Below are positions 9,698-20,111 of a DNA stretch of 64,000 nt, in pieces; position 1 is the first letter of the stretch, and every line of letters starts with the position of its first letter. The notes below the pieces were generated by a model that was not told the DNA's origin, did no database searches, and saw only the letters and a program-made list of their open reading frames with translations. Location of the stretch: contig NHZP01000037.1 of assembly GCA_003313425.1 (NCBI GenBank), positions 62,001 to 126,000 of the forward strand, given 5' to 3'. Origin of the DNA: Pseudopyrenochaeta lycopersici. Taxonomy: Eukaryota > Ascomycota > Dothideomycetes > Pleosporales > Pseudopyrenochaetaceae. Both the position numbers and the translations under genes were made by a program.

Positions 9698-10170
9698 GTG
9701 GCTCTACCAGAACTGCATCTCGCATCATAGTACAGAACTAATGGAGAATGGAAGGTTTGGTATTCAACCCTTTTTTTACAACCGCAGCGAAGATCGCTTC
9801 TTAGATAACGATATAACTTAGCCAGGCTTTAAAGAAATCTTTCTTCTTCCCACACTTAAACTATCTGATGTCCATCCCTGGATCACGCAAATGCCCCCGT
9901 GCCACAATAATTCTCCAGAATTGACATCATAAGTCTGAAAAATGTCCCTTAACCACATCGTCTTTGAGGTCTTCCTCAATGTCTATCTGTAAATCCTCGA
10001 AAATACCCACTGCTTCTTTTCGAGAACGGACTGTAACGTCCCTCCCTGCGTGCCGCAAAACCCTGCGTGCCGCAAACCCACCAGTGCTTTTCATCATAAC
10101 AAAGCTAACAATAATTAAGAGGCGCACATAATCTCGGAATAGAGACATTGAATTCTAAGCTTTATGCAAA
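9698..10170. other. Pogo-type terminal repeat fragments, no gene
   Basis: Two terminal-repeat-like blocks face the same way. One is GTCCATCCCTGGATCACGC near 9885. The other is AACGTCCCTCCCTGCGTGCC near 10034, followed by a second CCCTGCGTGCCGCAAA. Short frames here are low in information and are not supported as genes. Confidence 0.4.
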
Positions 10171-10553
10171 CTAACGTGCATCCCTTCGTAACGGAACAAC
10201 CGCCGTAACGGACAAAATTGTAAATACTTGGACTTTGCAGCAATACAAAAATCTGTACACGCGTTAATAACCTGAAATTCCTCTTAACCCACATACTAAG
10301 ATGACCCCTGAACCTATCCATGTGCATCTGTACAAAAATTACAGTCGCATAGTCGCTTGCCCTTCCGATCCACGAGGAGACCTTCTTCATAGCAATAACG
10401 AACCTCCCCCAACACAGAGCCACCACTATCATTTCCATCAAATCGCAACACATGCGCAGCTTTCGTATACGTCTAGGGATCCAATAGAAACACTTATGAG
10501 CCATGATTAGCCGTGAGGGCTGATCTAGGCGCGGATTCATGCGCGATCGCCAC
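10171..10553 (-). repeat. 383-bp dispersed repeat (MITE or pogo 3' remnant)
   Basis: On the minus strand it starts GGCGATCGCGCATGAAT and ends CGAAGGGATGCACGTTA. Close relatives lie at 57091-57468 (nearly full length) and 60298-60458 (3' part only). The mirror copy in the right arm is 16322-16704. No coding capacity is evident. Confidence 0.65.
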
Positions 10554-11159
10554 GCAGACCAGTACTTTCATTACAAACCCTCCAATCAGAGCAATTCTTG
10601 TCAAAGCTGACATAACATTACCCGTTTATGACTAGCCGCACATGAGCACCAATCGCTTCGCGCCAAGTTAAGAACACAGATGCCTGACCTCTGATGACGC
10701 GTGGGCTGTTGCCATGCTGATGACAGCTATCATGACAGACCTACATCGTTCGACACCAGTTCAAATTTCAACTAATTAATGATATTCGCAAGGAATAACG
10801 TCCGTCATAACTCAGGTTTGGTCGCACGCGCCCATCCAGCGCTAGCTCGTAGTCACCTCGCGAGCTAATCACAGCTGGCCCGAGCACGTGACCTGCTACC
10901 GTCCAAGAGGATACTTCTCAGTCATAGTTTAAGCTGGCAACCCTGTGGCAGGAGCGGGTCGGCACTTATTCCTGTTAGTGCAGTCGAGACGTTCGCCCCG
11001 CGTTATGTGAAGAGCTAGGGGTGGCAATTTGTCGCCAACTTGGACGATTCTCGAAGCTTCTGTGGCAAATATCTAGCATATATATTCATGTGCATCCCCG
11101 TCCCCTCTATGGAATACAGTTATAAAATATAAAGTATAGAAGACCAGGTTCAATCCTTG
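10554..11159. other. Arm inner end and 3' flank of the NLR gene
   Basis: No gene was seen. The palindrome arm ends at 10963. The unique spacer starts at 10964 and provides the 3' flank of the NLR gene, including an AT-rich stretch at about 11110-11150 that may serve in 3' end formation. Confidence 0.4.
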
Positions 11160-14100
11160 TTAGTCCTTGCTGATTACATCCACAGAGCTATTAAAATTAA
11201 AATTGCATAGCCATACTCTTCCAGATCCAACACCAATTCCAACGCTCTTCCCGCTCACAGATGAGCAGGCCGCCCGATACTCTGATGGCACCCAGAGCAT
11301 GTTTTTGCCGTCATGCGTGATCCATGTGCTGTCTGAGCTAACGCCTGCGTCCAAGTACTGTGCACGCTGAGGTTCCGCGATATTCGTTATACTAGAAACT
11401 TCTGTGCTTATAGCAATGGAACCAACTTCGGTGTAAAGACAGGAGCTGGTGTAATCGAATGATAAGTGATTGAGTATCTTGCCAACGCTGAGCGTCAGCA
11501 GGCACGCGCCGCTGCTGGCGTCCCAGATCTTGACGGTGCTGTCGTTCGACGCCGACGCCAGCCGGGTCGAGTCGTGCGAGAAGGCTACCGAGTTGACAGA
11601 GCCGCTATGGCCCTCGAGGGTCTGCAGGCACATGCCGCTGCTGGCGTCCCAGATCTTGACAGTCTTGTCCCATGACGCCGACGCCAGCCGGGTCGAGTCG
11701 TGCGAGAAGGCTACCGAGTTGACAGAGTCGCTATGGCCCTCGAGGGTCTGCAGGCACATGCCGCTGCTGGCGTCCCAGATCTTGACGGTGTGGTCCCTCG
11801 ACGCCGACGCCAGCCGGGTCGAGTCGTGCGAGAAGGCTACCGAGTTGACAGAGTCGCTATGGCCCTCGAGGGTCTGCAGGCACATGCCGCTGCTGGCGTC
11901 CCAGATCTTGACGGTGTTGTCCCCCGACGCCGACGCCAGCTGGGTCGAGTCGTGCGAGAAGGCTACCGAAGTGACAAAGCTGCTATGGCCCTCGAGGGTC
12001 TGTAGGCACATGCTGCTGGCGTCCCAGATCTTGACGGTGTTGTCCAATGACGCCGACGCCAGCCGGGTCGAGTCGTGCGAGAAGGCTACCGACCTGACAG
12101 AGTCGCTATGGCCCTCGAGGGTCTGCAGGCACATGCCGCTGGCGTCCCAGATCTTGACGGTCCTGTCCCCCGACGCCGACGCCAGCTGGGTCGAGTCGTG
12201 TGAGAAGGCTACCGACATGACAGAGCGGCTATGGCCCTCGAGGGTCTGCAGGCACATGCCGCTGCTGGCGTCCCAGATCTTGACGGTGTTGTCCAATGAC
12301 GCCGACGCCAGCCGGGTCGAGTCGTGCGAGAAGGCTACCGAGTTGACAGAGCGGCTATGGCCCTCGAGGGTCTGCAGGCACATGCCGCTGCTGGCGTCCC
12401 AGATCTTGACGGTGTTGTCCCCCGACGCCGACGCCAGCCGGGTCGAGTCGTGCGAGAAGGCTACCGACCTGACAAGGTCGCTATGGCCCTTGAGGGTCTG
12501 CAGGCACATGCCGCTGCTGGCGTCCCAGATCTTGACAGTCTTGTCCCCCGACGCCGACGCCAGCTGGGTCGAGTCGTGCGAGAAGGCTACCGAGGTGACA
12601 GAGTCGCTATGGCCCTCGAGGGTCTGCAGGCACATGCCGCTGCTGGCGTCCCAGATCTTGACGGTGTTGTCCCATGACGCTGACGCCAGCTGGGTCGAGT
12701 CGTGCGAGAAGGCTACCGAGTTGATATAGCTGCTATGGCCCTCGAGGGTCTGCAGGCACATGCCGCTGCTGGCGTCCCAGATCTTGACGGTGTTGTCCAA
12801 TGACGCCGACGCCAGCCGGGTCGAGTCGTGCGAGAAGGCTACCGAGTTGACAGAGCGGCTATGGCCCTCGAGGGTCTGCAGGCACATGCTGCTGCTGGCG
12901 TCCCAGATCTTGACGGTGTTGTCCCATGACGCCGACGCCAGCCGGGTCGAGTCGTGTGAGAAGGCTACCGAGTTGACAAAGTCGCTATGGCCCTCGAGCG
13001 TCTGCAGGCAAGCACTCCAGCTGTCTCCCATAGCCGGCTTGATTCTGATCCATTTTGGTTCTTCGTGCTGGAACAGCCTTTTAATTAAGCTTCCTGTCGG
13101 ACTGAATAGCAGCGCAGATGCATATGCTTGAAGAGGGCTACTTTCAATTGCCCCTTTGTGATACATAATGAATCGACGCGCATCTTCAACAGACTCAGTA
13201 ATTGTACTTGTATCTCCTCTTTTCTAGTGTATGTTAATATGTTAAAAATCTAACTACATTTTTTTGTATATGACATACCTCGACCAGCGACCACAGTTTC
13301 GCCATGGAGACTACGCCTTTCGGCATGCTCTTACACAAACTAAGCCCTTCCAGCCAGTACAGGTACTTCCCCCGTAGGAACACATCAACGGCGCCTCCGT
13401 CCTGCAGACCATCAACGTAGATCCCTAACGACCCGAGACTTGAGTCGCATAGATGGTCGACCCAGTAGATGCACGAGTAGCGCGATGCTGCTAAAGGATC
13501 CGGGTCTGGCTGTTTAACGTCTTCAATAGGGTATCCTAACGCCTTCAAGCCGTACACATCTCGCTGCAAGGTCCTGGACAGAATTTCGAGTGATCTAACA
13601 AAGATGGTGTGATGGGCTTTCTCCCTCCCAGATGGGAATAATTCTTCAGCTGCCCTAGCAAGAAGAAAGTCCTTAGCCGACTGATGCACGAAATAGACAG
13701 TCTCTTCACGCAGCGTAAGGAATGAGCCGCAAAGGCCGATGATCTCCCGTATCGAGTCTGGGTCGTCAGCTATATCTTGTAGCTGTTCGACGAGTGCCGT
13801 CAGCTCCGTCAACGTAATTGGTCGGTATACAAGCGCGATCGAAGCCAGGATCTGTTTACAGAGCTCAGCATCGTCCGACTTGCTGATCCGCTGCATCATC
13901 CGCTCGTACAGGCAGTCCAGTCCAGGCGGGAACGTGTCCAACTTTTTCAGCACGTTCCTTTTCGATGTCGTTTCGAGGTTTTGGCACACCAGTGCTACCC
14001 AGAGGAAGGTGTCGTTCGCATTCAACGCCAAATGCTCCAGCACGGCGTCTCGGATCCGCTGATCGTAATTCCTCTGTTGCGCCAGCCGAGACACCTTTTG

Positions 14101-15537
14101 CTCGATGAAGATGCTGACAGCCGTCGACACGGACTCGGCATTCAGCTCAAGGCTCAGCCTCACCTTATGACCTGCCCGCTCTATCCATTCCTCAATATCC
14201 GGCCAGTTGCGGCTGGAGACGATCCACTTAACGCGGGAAGACGCAGATGACTGCTTTGCAACAAAGTCGAGCAGCTTTGGTAAGTCAGCAACGCACTCAT
14301 CTAGCGCGTCGATGATCAGGTATGTAGTATTGAGGTTCGGGTCTCGCAGCACGTCGGCAAAGGTTTCCGTCAAGGCAACCCAAGCATTCGCATCCTCGAA
14401 CATGGTTTTGCCCGCGTGATCGTACTTCTTGCGAACGAGCGAGACGAGCGACGGCTGCTGACTGACAAGCAAGTACAGCAGGCCTCGCAACACGGCTGTG
14501 GCGCTATTGATGCGCGAGTCGGTGGCCTGGCAGAAGAAGTAGGAAACAAGGTCCGTCTTAGCTATCGACTTCTGTAGCTCGTTGATGATGCCACAGAGCA
14601 GCATCGTCTTGCCCTTGCCAGGATCGCCTTTAATCCACAGCAGTCGGCTCTGCGGGTCGTTGTGCCATTGCTGAAAGTTGGTATTGTCAAGGACCCAGCG
14701 GTACGAGTCTTGTAGCAGGCCGCCCTTGGTGTCCTCAATGCGCTTCTTGTCGTCACGCGGATCTGAGATGCGTATGTCTTGAGTACATTTTCTTAGCTCG
14801 TGTATTTCGTCATGAAGCCTTCTAAACGCTCCCGCTGCCCCTTCGCCATACACAGGCGCTAGGGAGATATCGAAAATGCCTAGCAGCGAGTACGCTCCAT
14901 CTTCTTCGCGTTTGGTCTTCCGGTGTTCTTTCCAAGACAATCGCTCGTTGATGCTGAACTGAGACAGAGGGACTCCTTGCAGTGCTAAATGCGGGATGCC
15001 TGTGATTTCGTGGATCAGTTGTGTAAGAGATGTCTTGTGGCCAAGCTTCTTCTGTTCTCGAGAGAAGAACTCAACCGAGCTTGGGGCAAGAAGCTCTTGG
15101 AGCGTCCACCCGCGGGTGAACCACCTGCTTTTCCGGAAATCTGATTCCCATAGCGGCGGATGGAACAGCTCGTCCCTTCTGGTGAGAGGGCTAGAGACAT
15201 CGGACAAGTAGACGTAGCATCGGGCAGCGTTGCGGTACCAGTGAAACATAGACTTGATAGCATGCGAGAGCTCAGCCTTGTTTGCTTTGTTAATGCAACA
15301 CGTGTCGATCCAGAAGTATTGCAAGCCGTCTCGCAGTGCCTGTTCCCTACAGAAGCGAATCTTCTTATACCCAGGCTTCGCCTTGCCATCGCCATTCGCT
15401 AGGTCTTCAAAGGTGACCTCCTCCGCATCCGCTCCCCAGGTATGAGAAAGTATCGCATAGGGAGGGATTCTATCCTCGCCGAATATATCGGTGGTAAGAT
15501 TGGAATCGCCATCGTTACTACATCGCAAAAGACGCAT
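11160..15537 (-). CDS. HET-NACHT-WD40 NOD-like receptor (HET-E/HET-D type)
   Basis: Two exons are proposed, 15537-13279 and 13223-11160, joined in phase across a 55-bp GTATGT...CTAG intron. The product is about 1440 residues. The start at MRLL is chosen because family members begin this way; an in-frame ATG 14 codons upstream (15579) is the alternative. The N-terminus is a HET domain (about 27-170: YAILSHTWG, FWIDTCCIN, GWTLQELLAP). A NACHT NTPase follows, with Walker A GDPGKGKT (about 305), Walker B LIIDALDEC (about 410) and sensor-like VSSRN. Twelve WD40 repeats occupy about 825-1326. In Podospora anserina such proteins recognise partner allele products through the WD face and trigger heterokaryon-incompatibility cell death through HET. 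That role is inferred here. All key motifs are intact. The gene is the only one in the palindrome spacer. Confidence 0.93.
11505..13010 (-). repeat. Twelve near-identical 126-bp WD40-coding tandem repeats
   Basis: The block is 1506 bp: ten units of 126 bp and two (numbers 7 and 8) of 123 bp, each encoding CLQTLEGHS...VKIWDASSGM. Differences between units cluster at a few codons: the two or three residues after GHS, the residue before SVAFS, R or Q before LASAS, and the two residues flanking the D that follows LASAS. These are the same kinds of surface positions reported as hypervariable in Podospora HNWD proteins. Units 2 and 6 encode identical residues over their full length, a sign of internal exchange. 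Confidence 0.95.
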
Positions 15538-15911
15538 CGTTTCGTATAGAGGTGTGGTGGGCGCATGCGGTAGGAACAAGGCATGGAAGGCTCAACGTGG
15601 CTGCGGTAACTGTCTCGACCGTTGAGACTGTCTTAGCGATCAAGGTCAGCAAGAGGAGAGGAATGCGGAACGCTACACCGCTCGAAAATTCACATCGGAA
15701 AGCTGGACACTACGATAGTGCTGCGAGCTAAACCTGGTGTCCTTTGCCATGTTCTTGGTATGGTGAGGGTGTCGGAACAGGCTGCGCGGGGTTAGATGCG
15801 GCTGGTTGCACAGCCCCAGAATGTGAGTGGTAAGGCTGATGTGCAGCCACTGGTTTTCAGTGTCTGGATGTTGAGAAACGGGTAAACATCTCAGCGACGC
15901 CAGCAAGGAGG
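15538..15911. other. 5' flank of the NLR gene inside the unique spacer
   Basis: About 375 bp separate the NLR start from the right arm. No convincing gene was found; a 85-codon minus-strand frame crosses the arm boundary and has no recognisable features. The proximal promoter should lie here, with the distal part inside the duplicated arm. Confidence 0.4.
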
Positions 15912-16321
15912 GCCGACCCGCTCCTGCCACAGGGTTGCCAGCTTAAACTATGACTGAGAAGTATCCTCTTGGACGGTAGCAGGTCACGTGCTCGGGCCAG
16001 CTGTGATTAGCTCGCGAGGTGACTACGAGCTAGCGCTGGATGGGCGCGTGCGACCAAACCTGAGTTATGACGGACGTTATTCCTTGCGAATATCATTAAT
16101 TAGTTGAAATTTGAACTGGTGTCGAACGATGTAGGTCTGTCATGATAGCTGTCATCAGCATGGCAACAGCCCACGCGTCATCAGAGGTCAGGCATCTGTG
16201 TTCTTAACTTGGCGCGAAGCGATTGGTGCTCATGTGCGGCTAGTCATAAACGGGTAATGTTATGTCAGCTTTGACAAGAATTGCTCTGATTGGAGGGTTT
16301 GTAATGAAAGTACTGGTCTGC

Positions 16322-16704
16322 GTGGCGATCGCGCATGAATCCGCGCCTAGATCAGCCCTCACGGCTAATCATGGCTCATAAGTGTTTCTATTGGATCCCT
16401 AGACGTATACGAAAGCTGCGCATGTGTTGCGATTTGATGGAAATGATAGTGGTGGCTCTGTGTTGGGGGAGGTTCGTTATTGCTATGAAGAAGGTCTCCT
16501 CGTGGATCGGAAGGGCAAGCGACTATGCGACTGTAATTTTTGTACAGATGCACATGGATAGGTTCAGGGGTCATCTTAGTATGTGGGTTAAGAGGAATTT
16601 CAGGTTATTAACGCGTGTACAGATTTTTGTATTGCTGCAAAGTCCAAGTATTTACAATTTTGTCCGTTACGGCGGTTGTTCCGTTACGAAGGGATGCACG
16701 TTAG
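16322..16704 (+). repeat. 383-bp dispersed repeat, right-arm copy
   Basis: This is the mirror of 10171-10553, reading GGCGATCGCGCATGAAT to GGGATGCACGTTA on the plus strand. It is related to 57091-57468 and 60298-60458. Confidence 0.65.
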
Positions 16705-17177
16705 TTTGCATAAAGCTTAGAATTCAATGTCTCTATTCCGAGATTATGTGCGCCTCTTAATTATTGTTAGCTTTGTTATGATGAAAAGCACTGGTGGGTT
16801 TGCGGCACGCAGGGTTTTGCGGCACGCAGGGAGGGACGTTACAGTCCGTTCTCGAAAAGAAGCAGTGGGTATTTTCGAGGATTTACAGATAGACATTGAG
16901 GAAGACCTCAAAGACGATGTGGTTAAGGGACATTTTTCAGACTTATGATGTCAATTCTGGAGAATTATTGTGGCACGGGGGCATTTGCGTGATCCAGGGA
17001 TGGACATCAGATAGTTTAAGTGTGGGAAGAAGAAAGATTTCTTTAAAGCCTGGCTAAGTTATATCGTTATCTAAGAAGCGATCTTCGCTGCGGTTGTAAA
17101 AAAAGGGTTGAATACCAAACCTTCCATTCTCCATTAGTTCTGTACTATGATGCGAGATGCAGTTCTGGTAGAGCCAC
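16705..17177. other. Pogo-type terminal repeat fragments, right-arm copy
   Basis: This mirrors 9698-10170. It shows GCGGCACGCAGGG twice, followed by AGGGACGTTACAG, and a further GATCCAGGGATGGAC end near 16990. No gene is supported. Confidence 0.4.
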
Positions 17178-17659
17178 CTATTTTTTATGAAAGGATAAGA
17201 GTTCTAAAAATGAAGGTAACACTCGCGTCTGTTCTAATAGTTCAGGTCTAAGAGGCGCCGGTTGAGGTGCCAGTTTAGGTGCCATAGTAGTACAGGTGTT
17301 TGAAGACACTAGAGAGGATGGCGGGTTCCCGTGACTTTTTTCATGTCTACGAGCTGTTAGACAGTTCTACTAATATAGGACTATACCCACCTCGTTAATG
17401 TATCCTTGCGTGTGGAATCATATGGACACCTTGAGCATTTGAATCTTTTAGCCTTCTCATGGACGCTGCTAATATGTCGTTGCAGATCTGCACGTCGAAT
17501 AAAACCCTCTGAACAGACTTGACACATGTAATCTTTTTTGCGAGCGGGATTGTGGGTGAATGTATGCATCTGAAGATTCCATCTCCTAGAAAACCTCTTA
17601 GAGCAGGTTGTACAACGGAAATTTTTTCCTTGGTCAGCTTGTGTCTGTGTGTGCCTCAT
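17178..17659 (-). CDS. Three-finger C2H2 zinc-finger protein (right-arm copy)
   Basis: This mirrors 9216-9697 with exons 17659-17391 and 17346-17178 and the same 44-bp intron. The 145-residue product is identical to the left-arm copy, with the third finger completed only after splicing. Two identical copies point to a very recent duplication or ongoing conversion. Confidence 0.72.
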
Positions 17660-18253
17660 TATTGAACTGTGCCGAGCTGGGCTTTGAAACTGGGGATAAG
17701 GTTATAGGTGGAATGAACGAGTGTCTGTTTAGATAACGCGATGCGTGGTAGGAAATATATACCCTGTGACCTTCGAGGGCCCGAGACAGGCACCTTCCTT
17801 GGATGATTCTCTTCGATCTAAAATACATTAGGGAGCCTATATGGTGTACTCTGTTGAGCCTTTTCAAGGTTGTCCCATCCTAGAAATGCCTGTACTAATC
17901 ACAAGGCGCCGCCTTGTTTCTAAATCCCCCAGAAACTGACCTTCTGGGGACTATTTCGCCGCACCGTATGCACAGAACCTGACTAGTGTGTAAAAATAGA
18001 TTCAAACGAATTTTCTTCATCTCCAACTGTCATTTACATGCTCTATACATAGAATAAGACCGCATCAGGCATCCTGGTGCGCCACTTTTGGCTCCACGTG
18101 GGCAAGTACAAAGCAGAGGCGCTTCACGATGGGAAGGAAGCACATCACTCAAATGAAGGGAACTTCCCATGAAAGGCATATGCAGGTACGGAGAAATAGA
18201 CATTGCTCGTTCACAGGCTTACCTACAGTCTCCCCCCAGCGCTTGGCTGTCGT
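17660..18253. other. LINE 3' end and C2H2 upstream region, right-arm copy
   Basis: This mirrors 8622-9215. It carries the LINE 3' UTR signature next to the RNase H stop and the presumed promoter of the zinc-finger gene. No other gene is supported. Confidence 0.5.
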
Positions 18254-19864
18254 CTACGCGTCTGTGATCCCCCCTTGCCCAAGGATCTGCGTCTGCTCTA
18301 TAAACTGGATGGCTTTGGTGGCTAGCTGTGGCTTGCTCAGGATGGCCCGGTGGTTATATCGTCCAGAGAGGTTGCCGAATACCTGGTTCCGGAGGTCCTT
18401 GTGCGTCCTGCAGCGGAGGAGGACGTGAGCGACGGTCTGCCGCCTCTCGCCGCACGGGCAGCGAGAGCTGGCGACGCCTGGTACTCTTCGACTAAAAAGA
18501 AAGTCGTTGAGGCCGATTTTCTCGGTGCGCAGCTGCACCAGCATCGCGCTCTGTCGTTTGCTGAGTCCCTCGTGGAGCTGGAGCACCTTCTTGGTAGACA
18601 GTGGTGTGTGTCGATATGTCGCGCGACCTTTTGTCTCTGCTCGCCACTTGGCTCTCCACGCTCGTTCTGTCTGGGTCTTGCACCATCGCTTGACGGCTGT
18701 TCTGAGCCGGTGGAGTCTAGGCGGCGCACCTACCGGCGGACGTCTGCGGCCATCTTCTCTCCATCCGGTCGCCTCCTTGGCGGCTCTGTCTGCAGCTTCG
18801 TTTCCTGGGATTCCTACGTGGGCGGGGATCCATCTTACTATTACTGGTCGTCCCATATCCTGGAGCTCCTGGACTTGTCGTGCGATCTCCTCGAGGATGT
18901 AGGCTCCTGATCGTCCCTCGGCTTTGGCTATAGACCAGATGGCCGCCTGGTTGTCGGTGTAGATGGCGACGTTTCGTCGTTCGCCCCTTTGCTCTGCGTA
19001 CGTTCGTGCTATCTGCAGTGCTAGGCTTATACCTTGTAGCTCAGCGGCATATACTGTCGAGATTGTGTCTGATCCCATATGTACGGTGCGAGTCTGCTGG
19101 GTGAGCGGGCATACCGCTGCTGCGCCTATCTCACCGTCTATGCCGCTGCCGTCTGTGTAGATGCTGAGGCTCTGACCTGTCTCATTCGCTCTGTCGTGCC
19201 GGCTCCGTGCCTTGTCGGCGTTCTTGTCTATGTATGTCCTGGGGCCAGTTTGCCATGTCGGGGTTATGAAGGGTGGGATTGGCTCCTGCGTGTCGAAGCC
19301 CTGGCTGTGTTGGCTCTTCATGTCGTCGTAGATCTTCTGCCAAGAGTTGATGTGTCTGATGCGGTTTCTTATTGCGGTGGTAGATTGCATGCTGCTTGTC
19401 TGAAGGCCGGCTGTATCTGCAATACCCTTGCACGAGAGAAGTCGGGTGATGACGTCCGTGTTGTGTTTCCAGATCTGTTGTTCAATAGGTAAAAGGTATG
19501 CTTCGACATCGAGTGCCACTCTGGAGGTAGCCTTGAACGCCCCACAGATAGCCCTTGCCGCTCTTGCCTGTATGCTTTGCAAGACGTTAAGTGTCTTCTT
19601 TGTGTATGTCTTGCCCTTGATGCTAGCATTGGACCAGATTGAGCACGCGTACATCATCTGGGGAAGTGCAGTAGCTTCGTACAGTTTCCGCATGTCTGCA
19701 AAGGTTATGCCCCAGGTCGAACCTCCGAGGCAGCTGAGTGCACTAACAGTCTTTGTCGCCTTCCGTCTGACCTCTTCTAACGTCCCCCACTGCGTAGCGA
19801 GACACACTGTGTGGCGAGACAAATGAGGGGTAATGTCCATGTTGAAGCAAGTGATTGTGTTCAT
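18254..19864 (-). pseudogene. Truncated LINE RNase H frame fused to an LTR start, right-arm copy
   Basis: This mirrors 7011-8621, with the same 536 codons. It has the RNase H catalytic residues and the C-terminal Cys/His motif, but no endonuclease and no RT core. The start codon is supplied by the Copia LTR at 19840-19958. Confidence 0.8.
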
Positions 19865-20111
19865 TGTTGTTTTTCCTACAGGCGTGGTACCTCACTCTTA
19901 TATATACGCCCACGGCCCCTGTCACATATTGCTGTTTCAGTCACTGTGATGTTTGACACTCCCACTCGATGATGACTCCGTCAGAAGCGCCATCGACCCT
20001 TCGTCACAGTGTATAGGCCCCGTCAAAACCTTCAAAAAACCCTATGTCGGGAAAAGAAGGAAAGGGTGCCCGGACAACTTACGTTATTTATTATGCATAA
20101 GTCCATAAACC

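Larger units (their letters stand above)
1..10963 (+). repeat. Left arm of a large, apparently perfect palindrome
   Basis: This segment is the reverse complement of 15912-26874, with position x pairing with 26875-x. Every coding frame in it recurs in the other arm on the opposite strand with the same length and the same translation. The inner edge is sharp: the arms agree through the GGAGCGGGTCGGC at 10951-10963 and diverge at the next base. The outer edge cannot be seen because base 1 already pairs with 26874, so the arm is at least 10963 bp. It contains a GCR1_C gene piece, MITE remnants, a complete Copia element, a truncated LINE and a C2H2 zinc-finger gene. Two explanations are possible: a recent inverted duplication, or an assembly product. 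Confidence 0.97.

Noticed and set aside
11470..12729. A 419-codon plus-strand open frame across the NLR gene
   Set aside because: It is the antisense of the 126-bp WD40 repeats. Repeating codon phase keeps the opposite strand open. The sense strand has family motifs and an intron.
11505..13010. Regular repeats that might be read as a CRISPR-like array
   Set aside because: The units are contiguous coding repeats without spacers, in a eukaryotic gene.
15673..15930. 85-codon minus-strand frame upstream of the NLR gene
   Set aside because: It crosses the palindrome boundary, has low-information composition and lies where the NLR promoter is expected.
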